Positions 20,564 through 29,276 of a stretch of DNA of 64,000 nucleotides are shown piece after piece (within the stretch, counting starts at the first letter, position 1; each line of letters opens with the position of its first letter). A program made the translations under genes and the position numbers. Below the pieces are notes generated by a model. That model did not search any database, had not been told where the DNA came from, and saw nothing but the letters and a program-made list of their open reading frames with translations. The stretch comes from Nitrospira sp. Lineage in GTDB: Bacteria; Nitrospirota; Nitrospiria; Nitrospirales; Nitrospiraceae. Where the stretch lies: NCBI GenBank assembly GCA_005116885.1, contig SWDP01000011.1:12391-76390 (forward strand), written 5' to 3'.

Positions 20564-20853
20564 AGGGTGCAGAAATAATTTCAAGCCAGCCTTCTTCATG
20601 TGGCGCACCGGTCGGCTGGTTGCAGAGAGGTTCTGGTAGGTGAGCAGATCACTGCGACAGGATATGGCTCACCTCCTTGAATCGTGGACGTGTTGAGGTG
20701 CCCCATAGTTTTCTTGACCGTGCGAGATCTTCCCTCTCCAGCTGCGTGTGTCGTAGGTTCGTATCATAGGTCTCCTCTAGTGTTGTGATGCGTAGATTTA
20801 ACAATCATAGCTGAATAGCAGAAGGGCTGAGAGGGCTCGGCTAGAAAGGATAC
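20564..20853. other. Intergenic region before hpf
   Basis: 290 bases without a convincing gene. It holds an 8-bp inverted repeat (AGGTGAGC at 20638-20645 with GCTCACCT at 20667-20674) around a 21-base loop. A weak -24/-12-like GG-N10-GC pattern occurs near 20610-20625 but matches only the core dinucleotides. No clear terminator follows rpoN. Confidence 0.5.
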
Positions 20854-21375
20854 ATGTCGATAAAAATTACCGGACGTCACCTCGTAATTACGTCGGCACT
20901 CAGACAGCATGTAGAAAGTCGGTTCGAGCGGCTTGTACGGTACGACGTGAAGCTGACCCACCTGGAAGTAATTTTGGGTGTGAACAAACTTCAGCATCAT
21001 GCGGAGGTTGTGTGTACGATGCAGAGGAGACGGATTCAGGCTAAAGCCTCGACGCAGGAAATGTACACGACGATCGACCAGCTTGTGGATCGACTGGCCA
21101 CCCAGATACGAAAGTATAAGAAACGCAAGACCGACAATAAAGAACCGGTGAAGAGATTGGCTCGTAAGGCTCTAAGCCCAGTTGCTCGTAAGGAAGATGA
21201 TGAGGAGATGATCGAAGTCATTTGCCCCCCCAAGGTGATGTTGACTTTGGAGGATGCGAAACGCCGGCTCGACTCTCTGCCTGGTTCACTGGTGGTCTTC
21301 ACGGCACGGTCTTCTGGGAAATTGCAAATTCTACAACGGCTCGATCGTAATCGAGTCGTCCTGATCGATCCGTAA
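20854..21375 (+). CDS. hpf: Ribosome hibernation promoting factor, long form
   Basis: The 173 residues contain the N-terminal S30AE ribosome-binding domain (MSIKITGRHLVITSALRQHVESRFERL) and a C-terminal dimerization domain (LEDAKRRLDSLPGSLVVFTARSSGKLQILQR) that makes 100S dimers in the long form. AAAGGA precedes the ATG. The rpoN-hpf-rapZ order is common, often with PTS genes between; none are here. Confidence 0.93.
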   Translation: MSIKITGRHLVITSALRQHVESRFERLVRYDVKLTHLEVILGVNKLQHHAEVVCTMQRRRIQAKASTQEMYTTIDQLVDRLATQIRKYKKRKTDNKEPVKRLARKALSPVARKEDDEEMIEVICPPKVMLTLEDAKRRLDSLPGSLVVFTARSSGKLQILQRLDRNRVVLIDP

Positions 21376-21388
21376 AGGGTAGGCGGGC

Positions 21389-22255
21389 ATGGCTGCGCTC
21401 AAGCTGGTCGTCATCAGCGGTCTTTCCGGCTCAGGGACGTCGCATGCGCTCAAGTGCTTTGAAGATGCCGGGTATTTCTGCATCGACAATTTGCCTCCCG
21501 CTATTCTGCCGACCTTTGTTGAGCTGTGTCATCAGCAAGGAGGGGAGATTAAGAATGTCGCGCTTGGAATCGATGTCAGGGAGCGCGTGTTCTTTTCCGA
21601 CCTCGTAGGGGTTCTTGAGCGTGTGAAAGCGCTTGGGCATGCGGTTGAGTTGATATTCTTCGAGGCTCGCGAAGAGGTGCTGGTTCGCCGATTCTCGGAA
21701 TCCAGGAGGCCTCACCCGCTTCTCCCGCATCTTCCGGTACTGGAGGGAGTACGAGTCGAAAGGGAGCGTCTCGCCGACTTGCGGTGCCACGCCGACCGGA
21801 TTATTGATACATCCGATCTCACGGTGCATGAGTTGCGGGAGTTATTGAGCCGGCAGTTTAGAGAGGAGGGGGCACCGCGTCGATTAACCATTTCTCTCGT
21901 AACCTTCGGCTATAAGTTTGGTGTGCCGTACGACATTGATCTTCTGTTCGATGTCAGATTTCTGCGGAACCCGTTCTTTATTCCTGACCTGAAACCATTG
22001 ACTGGGGAAGACTCACGGGTGAGGGCCTATGTGTTGGCTGATCCGGACGCCGTTGCGTTCGTTGGGCAACTAGAAGGCTTCTTCAAATTTCTCATTCCAC
22101 TCTTTGAGCGAGAGCGTCGCAGTTATGTAAATGTTGGAATCGGTTGCACCGGAGGGCGGCATCGGTCCGTGGCAATTGCCGGCCGACTCCAGGAAAGTTT
22201 TTCAGTGCTCGGATACCAAGCGACGGTGACTCATCGCGATCTCAACAGGCAATAA
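21389..22255 (+). CDS. rapZ: RapZ-type nucleotide-binding protein with altered P-loop
   Basis: RapZ is an RNA adaptor and nucleotide-binding protein that in enterobacteria tunes GlmS levels. The 288 residues carry DNLPP, the VTFGYKFGVPYDIDLLFDVRFLRNPF segment and the C-terminal IGCTGGRHRSVAIA motif. The P-loop reads GLSGSGTSHAL (residues 11-21), with Thr17 where the catalytic Lys of GxxGxGK[ST] is expected (codon ACG versus AAG). It starts 13 bases after hpf. Confidence 0.93.
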   Translation: MAALKLVVISGLSGSGTSHALKCFEDAGYFCIDNLPPAILPTFVELCHQQGGEIKNVALGIDVRERVFFSDLVGVLERVKALGHAVELIFFEAREEVLVRRFSESRRPHPLLPHLPVLEGVRVERERLADLRCHADRIIDTSDLTVHELRELLSRQFREEGAPRRLTISLVTFGYKFGVPYDIDLLFDVRFLRNPFFIPDLKPLTGEDSRVRAYVLADPDAVAFVGQLEGFFKFLIPLFERERRSYVNVGIGCTGGRHRSVAIAGRLQESFSVLGYQATVTHRDLNRQ

Positions 22256-22335
22256 CACCTAGGCCTGCTCCGTACATCTCCCCGCACACTACTCCTCGAT
22301 TTCATCTCTCTGCCTGTGCGCGAAAAGCGATTTGC

Positions 22336-22363
22336 TTGACAGGTAGAGTGTATGGACTATAGT
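22336..22363 (+). promoter_or_regulatory. Sigma-70-type promoter for the pil operon
   Basis: TTGACA at 22336-22341 and TATAGT at 22358-22363 are separated by 16 bases, 209 bases before pilM. The 22256-22571 gap otherwise has no gene I can support. The long 5' leader has no obvious structure to my eye. Confidence 0.75.
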
Positions 22364-22571
22364 TAGCATGTGTAATGCAGGTCTGCACAAACACTTACAG
22401 TGGAGTACAGAATGGAAATCAGGACGCCGATGAATGGCAGGAAATCTTCCGTTAGTCATTCATTCTTCAGTGCAAATACGAAGGTGGGGGTGCGGGCGTG
22501 AATTGCAATCCGCGCAGAATTTACAGAAAAACTTGTCTTGTGCGGATAGTCATGTACAGTCAGAGGCACAT

Positions 22572-23681
22572 ATGCTGAGCTCATTTAAAAGTCTCTCCGA
22601 AACCGACCTGTTCTCGATGTTCACCCCAAAACGGCAGCTCGTCGGGTTGGATATTGGGTCGAGCGGGATCAAGCTTGTCCAGCTGAAGGAAAACCGAGGC
22701 CGGTACGTTCTCCAGAAGTTTGGCTTTAAACCACTCGAACCGGAAGTCATCGTCGATGGTACGGTGATGGATGAGGGACGTGTGGTATCGGCGATCAAGG
22801 AATTGTTCGAAGAAACAAAGATCAAGGTAAAACAGGTGGCTGTATCGATTTCTGGCCATGCGGTCATCATTAAGAAGATTAGCTTGCCTCCGATGCCTGA
22901 TGAGGAGTTGGAGGGGCAGGTACGGCTGGCTGCGGAGCAGTACATCCCCTTCGATATTAATGAAGTGAACATTGATTTCAGTGTGTTGCCATCCTCTGAA
23001 GCGGCTGGTGGTGCACAGGGAGAGATGTCGATCATTCTGGTCGCGGCCAAAAAAGACAAGATTAATGAGCTGACTGAGCTCGTCAAAGGCGCGGGGCTGT
23101 TTCCGATCGTCATGGATGTTGATGCATTTGCGATCGAGAATATGCACGCAATCAACTATCCTGCCGCGCAAGAAGAGACGACCGCCCTCGTGAATATTGG
23201 CGCCAGTGTTATGAATATCAACATTATTCGAGGCGGCACTTCCCTGTTCACACGTGACATTCCGATCGGGGGGAACCGTTATACAGAAGCCATTCAGCGT
23301 GAAATGAGCATGTCCTACGAAGAGGCGGAAGAAACCAAAAAGAGTGAGCGCTCGGCAGGGAGCAATCAGGCCGCGTTAACCACAGTTGTCGATAGCGTCA
23401 ATGCCGAGGTTGCCTCAGAGATCGCACGGACCATCGATTATTTTAAATCCACGATGCCGGAGGCCGATGTTCAGCAAGTTCTCTTGTGCGGAGGGGGGGC
23501 GCAGGTCAAAGGCTTAGTTCCACAACTGAAAGATCGAATGCAGGCAGTGGTCGAGGTCGCGAACCCATTTGGTGAAATTGACACCTCGGGGAGCGGTTTG
23601 GATCAGGACACGTTGGCTGAACTGGCTCCGCTGGCCGCCGTCGGTGTTGGATTGGCACTGAGAACGGTAGGGGATCGATGA
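22572..23681 (+). CDS. pilM: Type IV pilus assembly protein PilM
   Basis: PilM is an actin-like cytoplasmic ATPase that binds the PilN N terminus. The 369 residues include GLDIGSSGIKLVQLKENRG (ATPase fold phosphate 1), LVNIGASVMNINIIRGG and LCGGGAQVKGLVPQL. The start at 22572 (MLSSFKSLSE) follows AGAGG; the frame is open upstream from 22434 without support. Its last 4 bases overlap pilN. Confidence 0.93.
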   Translation: MLSSFKSLSETDLFSMFTPKRQLVGLDIGSSGIKLVQLKENRGRYVLQKFGFKPLEPEVIVDGTVMDEGRVVSAIKELFEETKIKVKQVAVSISGHAVIIKKISLPPMPDEELEGQVRLAAEQYIPFDINEVNIDFSVLPSSEAAGGAQGEMSIILVAAKKDKINELTELVKGAGLFPIVMDVDAFAIENMHAINYPAAQEETTALVNIGASVMNINIIRGGTSLFTRDIPIGGNRYTEAIQREMSMSYEEAEETKKSERSAGSNQAALTTVVDSVNAEVASEIARTIDYFKSTMPEADVQQVLLCGGGAQVKGLVPQLKDRMQAVVEVANPFGEIDTSGSGLDQDTLAELAPLAAVGVGLALRTVGDR

Positions 23682-24229
23682 TTCGCATTAACTTATTACC
23701 GGGCCCCAAGGGGCACAAAGCGAAGCCCCAGTATGATGTCAGGGCGCAAGCTCTGTTAGGTGTGGGGATACTGTTCATTACCCTGGCAGGGTGTTGGTGG
23801 TACTCGGCCTCGCTCGACGAAGAGATCGCTGCACGAGAGACTGAAAAAATTGACAAGGAGAAGCAGGTCGCGCAGTTAAAAGAACAAGTGAAGAAGGTCT
23901 CCGATTTTGAGAGCCGAAAGAAGGTACTAGAGGATAAGAATCGTATTATTGATGAATTGGAAAAGTCACGTGTCGGCCCCGTGAAGGTACTCGACCATGT
24001 CAGTCACAGCTTGGAACCGTTGAAAGTGTGGCTCATCAGAGTCGCCGTCACGGGGAAAGACATCGATCTTGAAGGTCGTGCTGCGACCAACGACGACGTG
24101 GTGGAATTCGTGAACAACCTGCGTCGTACCGATTATTTTTCGAATATCAATCTTCAAGAAAGTCGGGCGGCAGTGGAGAATCAACTCAATATCTACCAGT
24201 TTAAACTTGGTTTCCGTCTCAAAGGGTAA
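23678..24229 (+). CDS. pilN: Type IV pilus assembly protein PilN
   Basis: PilN is a bitopic inner-membrane protein of the alignment complex. The conserved N-terminal MIRINLLPG, which docks on PilM, is intact. It is followed by one membrane segment (about residues 28-46), a coiled coil (ARETEKIDKEKQVAQLKEQVKKV) and a periplasmic ferredoxin-like domain. 183 residues. Confidence 0.92.
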   Translation: MIRINLLPGPKGHKAKPQYDVRAQALLGVGILFITLAGCWWYSASLDEEIAARETEKIDKEKQVAQLKEQVKKVSDFESRKKVLEDKNRIIDELEKSRVGPVKVLDHVSHSLEPLKVWLIRVAVTGKDIDLEGRAATNDDVVEFVNNLRRTDYFSNINLQESRAAVENQLNIYQFKLGFRLKG

Positions 24230-24231
24230 GA

Positions 24232-24861
24232 ATGATGAAGCTGCCTTCCATGAATCTTGAGCTATTGCGGTCGGTCCCCTTGGTCCAGAAACTGGGGCTT
24301 CTCGTGATGGTTCTTGCCGGGATTATTGTCGGGTTCTATTACTATGTTGCTGAACCAAAATCTATGGAGATTGCAGGGCTCCAGGGAGCGATCGGCACGC
24401 TCGACAGTGAGATTCAAACGTTGACGATTAAAGTTAAACATCTTGATGAGCTTATTGCGGCCAGTAAGCAACTCGAGATTGAGCTTGCCAAAAAGCAAGA
24501 ACGGCTGCCGCCTGAAGGGGAAGCCGTTATGCTGCTCAAGCAGGTATCAGACTTAGGGATTCGCCTTGGGCTCGACATTAAGCTGTGGAAACCGAGTCCT
24601 AAGAGCGAAGATCCATCGAAGCTCTTTGTGCGGATGCCGGTGAATGTGGAGGTGTCGGGAGGGTACCATACCGCCGCGTTATTTTTTGATCGAATCAACG
24701 CGATGCCTCGGATTGTGACTGTGTCAGGCCTCAAGATGGGCGCTCCAAAGTTTGAGAAGGGGCGTGTCGTCACACAGACGGTGTTCGATCTTGTCGCCTA
24801 TGCAGCAACGGATGAGACCAAGTTGGTTGCAGCGGCCCCAGCAATTTCACAGAAGAAATAG
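24232..24861 (+). CDS. pilO: Type IV pilus assembly protein PilO
   Basis: PilO pairs with PilN in the inner membrane. The 209 residues have a membrane segment (about 20-40), a coiled coil (IGTLDSEIQTLTIKVKHLDELI) and a C-terminal ferredoxin-like domain (RMPVNVEVSGGYHTAALFFDRINAMPRIV). It starts 2 bases after the pilN stop. Confidence 0.92.
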   Translation: MMKLPSMNLELLRSVPLVQKLGLLVMVLAGIIVGFYYYVAEPKSMEIAGLQGAIGTLDSEIQTLTIKVKHLDELIAASKQLEIELAKKQERLPPEGEAVMLLKQVSDLGIRLGLDIKLWKPSPKSEDPSKLFVRMPVNVEVSGGYHTAALFFDRINAMPRIVTVSGLKMGAPKFEKGRVVTQTVFDLVAYAATDETKLVAAAPAISQKK

Positions 24862-24930
24862 GGCGCAAAGTCTTGGATGTGTGTGAGGCCATGAACAGTG
24901 AATGCCATCTGTGAGAACCGGCGGTCAACC

Positions 24931-25524
24931 ATGAAGACAACAAGCATAATTCTGATTGGATGTGCTGCACTGCTCGTGGCAGCTGGCCCGGGCTTTCCTG
25001 AGACAAGTATGAGCGGCCACCTTCGACAGATTAGCCCAATGCGGCAGGACTCCCTCAAAGTCCCTTCTCTCAACGATGTGCCGAGGCACGCGTCGTCTCC
25101 AGCTCCAACCGTGGCAGCCGGCGATGGGGATGTCCAACCAGTCGACCCCAATTCAATATTGGAGTCGGTGGGTGTTCGCTCCTATGACCCTTCTGGCCGA
25201 CGCGATCCGTTCGCCCCGGTGCTGCAATTGTTGGGACTTGGACCTATTGATCCCACATTACCTCCGCTCCAACGTGTCGGACTTACGGAGATGAACTTGA
25301 TCGCCGTGATATGGGGGGCCTACGGCTATACGGCTATGGTTCAGACTCCAGATGGAAACGGGTATACGGTGCGTCGGGGAACGCGAATCGGTCCCAACAA
25401 TGGCGTGGTGAGCGCTGTGACGGAGAAGGGTATTGTGGTGCAAGAACGGTTTACAGATGTGTATGGGAGCAAACAGGAGCGGGAATATGTCAAGCTCCTT
25501 CACCCGAAAGAGGGCCTAGAATGA
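24931..25524 (+). CDS. pilP: Type IV pilus assembly protein PilP
   Basis: PilP links PilNO to the PilQ secretin. The 197 residues have an N-terminal hydrophobic signal (MKTTSIILIGCAALLVAAG; a Cys at residue 11 might be lipidated, but its position is early) and the C-terminal HR domain with SYDPSGRRDPFAPVL and VQTPDGNGYTVRRGTRIGPNNG. The ATG at 24931 is preferred over an upstream GTG at 24898. It overlaps pilQ by 4 bases. Confidence 0.92.
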   Translation: MKTTSIILIGCAALLVAAGPGFPETSMSGHLRQISPMRQDSLKVPSLNDVPRHASSPAPTVAAGDGDVQPVDPNSILESVGVRSYDPSGRRDPFAPVLQLLGLGPIDPTLPPLQRVGLTEMNLIAVIWGAYGYTAMVQTPDGNGYTVRRGTRIGPNNGVVSAVTEKGIVVQERFTDVYGSKQEREYVKLLHPKEGLE

Positions 25525-27464
25525 CACCTAAGCTGAACACGACAACGACAACATTTATTGGCGTACTCTCGGCGGTGGGAGCGCTCAGTGTCCCGATAGC
25601 CATACCGCCGATAGAGGCGTCGACCGACGTCCCAGCTGTCGATTCAGTCTCGCCCTCGATCATTGAAGGAGATCTGGCGCAGACCTTGACTCGCCTCGAT
25701 GTTCAACGGGGTACGAACGACATCCGGGTCATTATTTCAGGGGATGGAAGGCTGGCCCATGAGGTGGTACGTCTTGATGAGCGACGCCTCATGATCGATA
25801 TTCCAGGAGTGGCTTCTGCCGTACATAAGCCGGTCATATCGGTGAATCACCAAATATTGAAGCAAGTGCGTCTAGGTTATCATGCTGATAGAGTACGAGT
25901 GGTATTGGATCTTACCGGTGCAGCAACATACTCGGTTGAATCGCAAGGTGCGAGTCTTATTGTAACGCTTCGAGAAGGTGCCAGTACGGATATAGGCGCA
26001 AATGATGGCGCTTACCGCAGTGAAACCGCCAAAGACACAAGGCCAGAGAATCCTATGCTGCTGCCGATTCAGGCGGATGTCGCTTCTCCGGTGGCCCATC
26101 GGGCAATGGCTGCGGTTCAGCGGTCTTCGACGAAGTTTCATGTGCGGCCTGTCCAGATGACGTCCGATCCAGATAGCAGTGAGAAAAGCACGCCAAAGGA
26201 AGATTTGGTCGTTGGAGAAACCCGTTATGTCGGTCGGCGTATTTCGCTCGATTTTCAGCAGGCCGACATCAGTAACGTGCTACGCCTCATTGCTGAGGTC
26301 AGTGGCTTTAACATGGTGGTCGGTGAAGGGGTTAAGAGCAAGGTGACGATGAAGCTCGTGAGTGTGCCATGGGATCAGGCACTCGATATGATTTTAAAAA
26401 TGAATGGGCTAGGCAAGATCAGGCAGAGCAATATCTTGTGGATCGATACGCTGACGAACATCGCCAAACAGCAAAATGAAGAGGCACAGGCGAAGGATGC
26501 CAAGGTAAAAGCGGAAGAACTGGTTGATAGAGTATTCTATATTAGGAATCTGCAAGCGCAGGAACTCATGACTTCTCTTCGGCAGTATTTGAGCCCGAGA
26601 GGGTTGATGCAAATGAGCTTGGGCTCCAATGCCTTAATTGTCAGAGACACAGAAAGCAAGATTGGAGTGATGAAACAGCTGGTTGACGGGCTGGATCTTG
26701 AAGTGCCGCAAGTCCAAATCGAAGCGAGGATCGTGCAGGCTGATACGACCTATTCCCGTTCGCTGGGAGTTCAGTGGGGTATCCAAAATCTGAACCAGCT
26801 CGGGTCTAATGCTGTGGCGAACTTTCGGACGGGTAATACCGGAGCGTTTGGGGGGCAAACATCGAATTTTCTGGTCAATCTTCCCGCCACAGTCGGTGGT
26901 TTGGTGGCAACTCCTGGTGTCGGGTTCACGATTGGGAAAACCGATGGAGCGTTGTTGGACGTGCGGTTGTCGGCAGGTGAGTTGCTTGGACTGAGTAAAG
27001 TCATTGCCGCACCGAAAGTCACGACCTTGGACAAGCGGGAGGCCAAGATCTCACAGGGAGAATCGATCCCGTTCCAGACCACCTCTCTCCAGGGAACACA
27101 GACGACCTTTGTGGATGCGAATTTGGAACTGAATGTGACTCCTCAGATTACTTCGCGGGATCCCAAGGAAGTCGGCAAGCAGATCATGATGAAGGTTCGC
27201 GCCACGAGAAACGCTGTCGGCGCACGAAGCAATCCGGCCGGGCCCAGTATCGACCGACGCGAAGCCAATACCCAGGTCATCATCCGCGACGGTGAGACCA
27301 TGGTGATCGGCGGGGTGTTTATCGATACGCAGAGCAACAGCGTGTCTGGTATTCCCTATCTCTCACGCGTGCCTGTTTTGGGATGGCTTTTCAAACAAAA
27401 GACCGAGGCTGTCGCGAAGCAAGAGCTGCTCATCTTCTTGACACCCAGTATCGTCAAAAGCTAG
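25521..27464 (+). CDS. pilQ: Type IV pilus secretin PilQ
   Basis: PilQ forms the outer-membrane gate for the pilus. The 647 residues contain a signal-like N terminus, an AMIN domain (about 55-150, cell-wall binding), a secretin/TonB short domain (ISLDFQQADISNVLRLIAEVSGFN), an N1 domain (FYIRNLQAQELMTSLRQYLSPRG) and the secretin domain ending VPVLGWLFKQKTEAVAKQELLIFLTPSIV. The ATG at 25521 overlaps the pilP stop; the upstream open frame is spurious. Confidence 0.95.
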   Translation: MTPKLNTTTTTFIGVLSAVGALSVPIAIPPIEASTDVPAVDSVSPSIIEGDLAQTLTRLDVQRGTNDIRVIISGDGRLAHEVVRLDERRLMIDIPGVASAVHKPVISVNHQILKQVRLGYHADRVRVVLDLTGAATYSVESQGASLIVTLREGASTDIGANDGAYRSETAKDTRPENPMLLPIQADVASPVAHRAMAAVQRSSTKFHVRPVQMTSDPDSSEKSTPKEDLVVGETRYVGRRISLDFQQADISNVLRLIAEVSGFNMVVGEGVKSKVTMKLVSVPWDQALDMILKMNGLGKIRQSNILWIDTLTNIAKQQNEEAQAKDAKVKAEELVDRVFYIRNLQAQELMTSLRQYLSPRGLMQMSLGSNALIVRDTESKIGVMKQLVDGLDLEVPQVQIEARIVQADTTYSRSLGVQWGIQNLNQLGSNAVANFRTGNTGAFGGQTSNFLVNLPATVGGLVATPGVGFTIGKTDGALLDVRLSAGELLGLSKVIAAPKVTTLDKREAKISQGESIPFQTTSLQGTQTTFVDANLELNVTPQITSRDPKEVGKQIMMKVRATRNAVGARSNPAGPSIDRREANTQVIIRDGETMVIGGVFIDTQSNSVSGIPYLSRVPVLGWLFKQKTEAVAKQELLIFLTPSIVKS

Positions 27465-28094
27465 CAGGATGTAGGAACAGTCAGCCGGCATAGACAATAC
27501 ACAGTCCCTTGTCTGGGTGGGTGAGTGTATCGCCTGAGCGAAACTCACTGGAACACGAGTTCACCAGTTAAACCCACACAGACCAGACTAACCAGATGCT
27601 CTATACAGACGGGGTCGGTCTCCAACGTACCAGCCAATAACAGTTGGCATACCCACGCAGTTTTTAAAGCCTGCTAGGAACCGACATTCGAGTTCTCCAT
27701 GGATGGGGAACTTACGAGTGGTGGGCCTTCTAGATTTGTGCGTCATCTCAATCTTCCGGTGCATTCTCCAGTCCTCCGCCTATATCTCGCATCATCGGTG
27801 TGTAATATCTCAACGATCTTGTGCTTCGAGGCTAGATAAAGACTTCAGCGGGCCTGGCTTCTCAAGAAGATGCAGCAGGCCTAGTGAGGGTACATCTGAG
27901 CTGTCATATGCGACTATTCGCCATGGAGCGGCCCTGAAAACCTTCTAGTTTCCAGGCCGTTGTGATACCATTCCCCCCGTTGTCGCCGATCGCAATTCAT
28001 CATCACCATCGGCAAAGTAGGCCATGAATCTGAGCGTTTCTAGACACAAAGAGTCAGATGTGGAGCTAGTGTATCGAGTAAGGAGAGGCGATCT
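27465..28094. other. 630-bp gap between pilQ and aroB
   Basis: No gene I can support. Short inverted repeats occur: GTGAGT...ACTCAC near 27521-27548 and GCCAA...TTGGC near 27630-27645. An imperfect hairpin near 27928-27958 (GGCC...GGCC arms) could act as a weak terminator but lacks a T run. An 81-codon open frame at 27703-27948 has atypical composition and no family resemblance I recognise. Confidence 0.5.
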
Positions 28095-29276
28095 TTGAGC
28101 AGGGCTGGAATAGCAGAACAGATTGTGCCGGTGGTCTTGGGGCCACGAAGCTATGACATCGTCCTCCATCCTGGCTTACTTTCGACAGTGGGCGACAGGC
28201 TGCATACCCTTACGACCTCTCCGAAGATCGCCGTTGTGACAGATAGGCATGTGGCAAGCCATTATCTTCACAAGACGCTCCGATCGCTTCGCAAGGCAGG
28301 ATACGACCCGACGGAAATTATCTTGCCTCCGGGAGAGCAAACGAAGACGCTTGGAACAGTCGCCAAGGTTCTCGACGCGTTGGCCAAGCATAAGTTCGAA
28401 CGCCAATCACTGTTGTTGGCCCTCGGTGGTGGAGTGATTGGCGATGTGACAGGTTTTGCTGCCGCGATTTATCAGCGAGGAATTCCGTTCGTGCAAGTGC
28501 CGACCACGCTTGTGGCTCAAGTGGATTCCAGTGTGGGGGGCAAAACCGGTGTGGACCATCGGTTGGGGAAAAATCTCATCGGAGCGTTTTATCAGCCACG
28601 TGCAGTATTGATCGATCCGCTCACGCTGCGCACTCTGCCAGGCCGCGAATGGATTGCCGGTTTGGCTGAAGTGATCAAATACGGCATTATCGCCGACGAA
28701 GGGTTCTTCGCGTTTTTGGAACGAGAGATTTCCGGGCTGTTGAAATTGGAAAAAGAGCCGGTTCTCCACGTGATTAAACGATCGTGCGAGATCAAGGCGG
28801 AAGTAGTTGCCGCTGACGAGCGGGAGTCGAACCGTCGGCGCGTTCTCAATTATGGTCACACGATCGGACATGCCCTTGAGGCACTCTCAGGCTATCGTGG
28901 GTTGGTTCATGGTGAAGCGGTGGGGATTGGGTTAGTGCAAGAAGCGGATTTGGCTTGCCATATGGGTCTCTGCGGGCGCGACGTGGTTGAACGGATCAGA
29001 ACCCTGGTGCAGCGTGCCGGGCTGTCCGATCACGTTTCACCGTCATCTTTTTCTCGCCTTTGGAGTGCCATGCAGCATGACAAAAAAGTGGTTGGGGGGC
29101 AGGTCGTCGGAGTGTGGCCGGTCAAGATTGGGGAAGTGGTGATTCGACCAATCGAGGAGCAGGTGTGTGCCGAGTGGTTTCGGTGCATGCATGGCCGTGG
29201 GAACCGCGTATCGAACGGCCATCGGCCAGGCAGGCTATCCGGCGAAAGAGTCGCACGCAAAGGTACATCTCAATGA
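28095..29276 (+). CDS. aroB: 3-dehydroquinate synthase
   Basis: Converts DAHP to 3-dehydroquinate in the shikimate pathway, using NAD and a divalent metal. The 393 residues contain the NAD site GGGVIGDVTGFAAA, VPTTLVAQVDSSVGGKTG and the metal ligands in LAEVIKYG, NYGHTIGHALE and LVHGEAVGIG. A TTG start lies 6 bases after AAGGAGAGG. About 30 extra C-terminal residues, basic and low in family similarity, run into the next gene, which overlaps by 4 bases (ATGA). Confidence 0.95.
   Translation: MSRAGIAEQIVPVVLGPRSYDIVLHPGLLSTVGDRLHTLTTSPKIAVVTDRHVASHYLHKTLRSLRKAGYDPTEIILPPGEQTKTLGTVAKVLDALAKHKFERQSLLLALGGGVIGDVTGFAAAIYQRGIPFVQVPTTLVAQVDSSVGGKTGVDHRLGKNLIGAFYQPRAVLIDPLTLRTLPGREWIAGLAEVIKYGIIADEGFFAFLEREISGLLKLEKEPVLHVIKRSCEIKAEVVAADERESNRRRVLNYGHTIGHALEALSGYRGLVHGEAVGIGLVQEADLACHMGLCGRDVVERIRTLVQRAGLSDHVSPSSFSRLWSAMQHDKKVVGGQVVGVWPVKIGEVVIRPIEEQVCAEWFRCMHGRGNRVSNGHRPGRLSGERVARKGTSQ

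Noticed and set aside
20605-20630. Possible sigma-54 promoter before hpf
   Set aside because: GG-N10-GC spacing fits, but the CAC part of the -24 element is missing; too weak to call.
27703-27948. 81-codon open frame between pilQ and aroB
   Set aside because: Cys/Ser/Arg-rich composition, no ribosome binding site and no recognisable motif.
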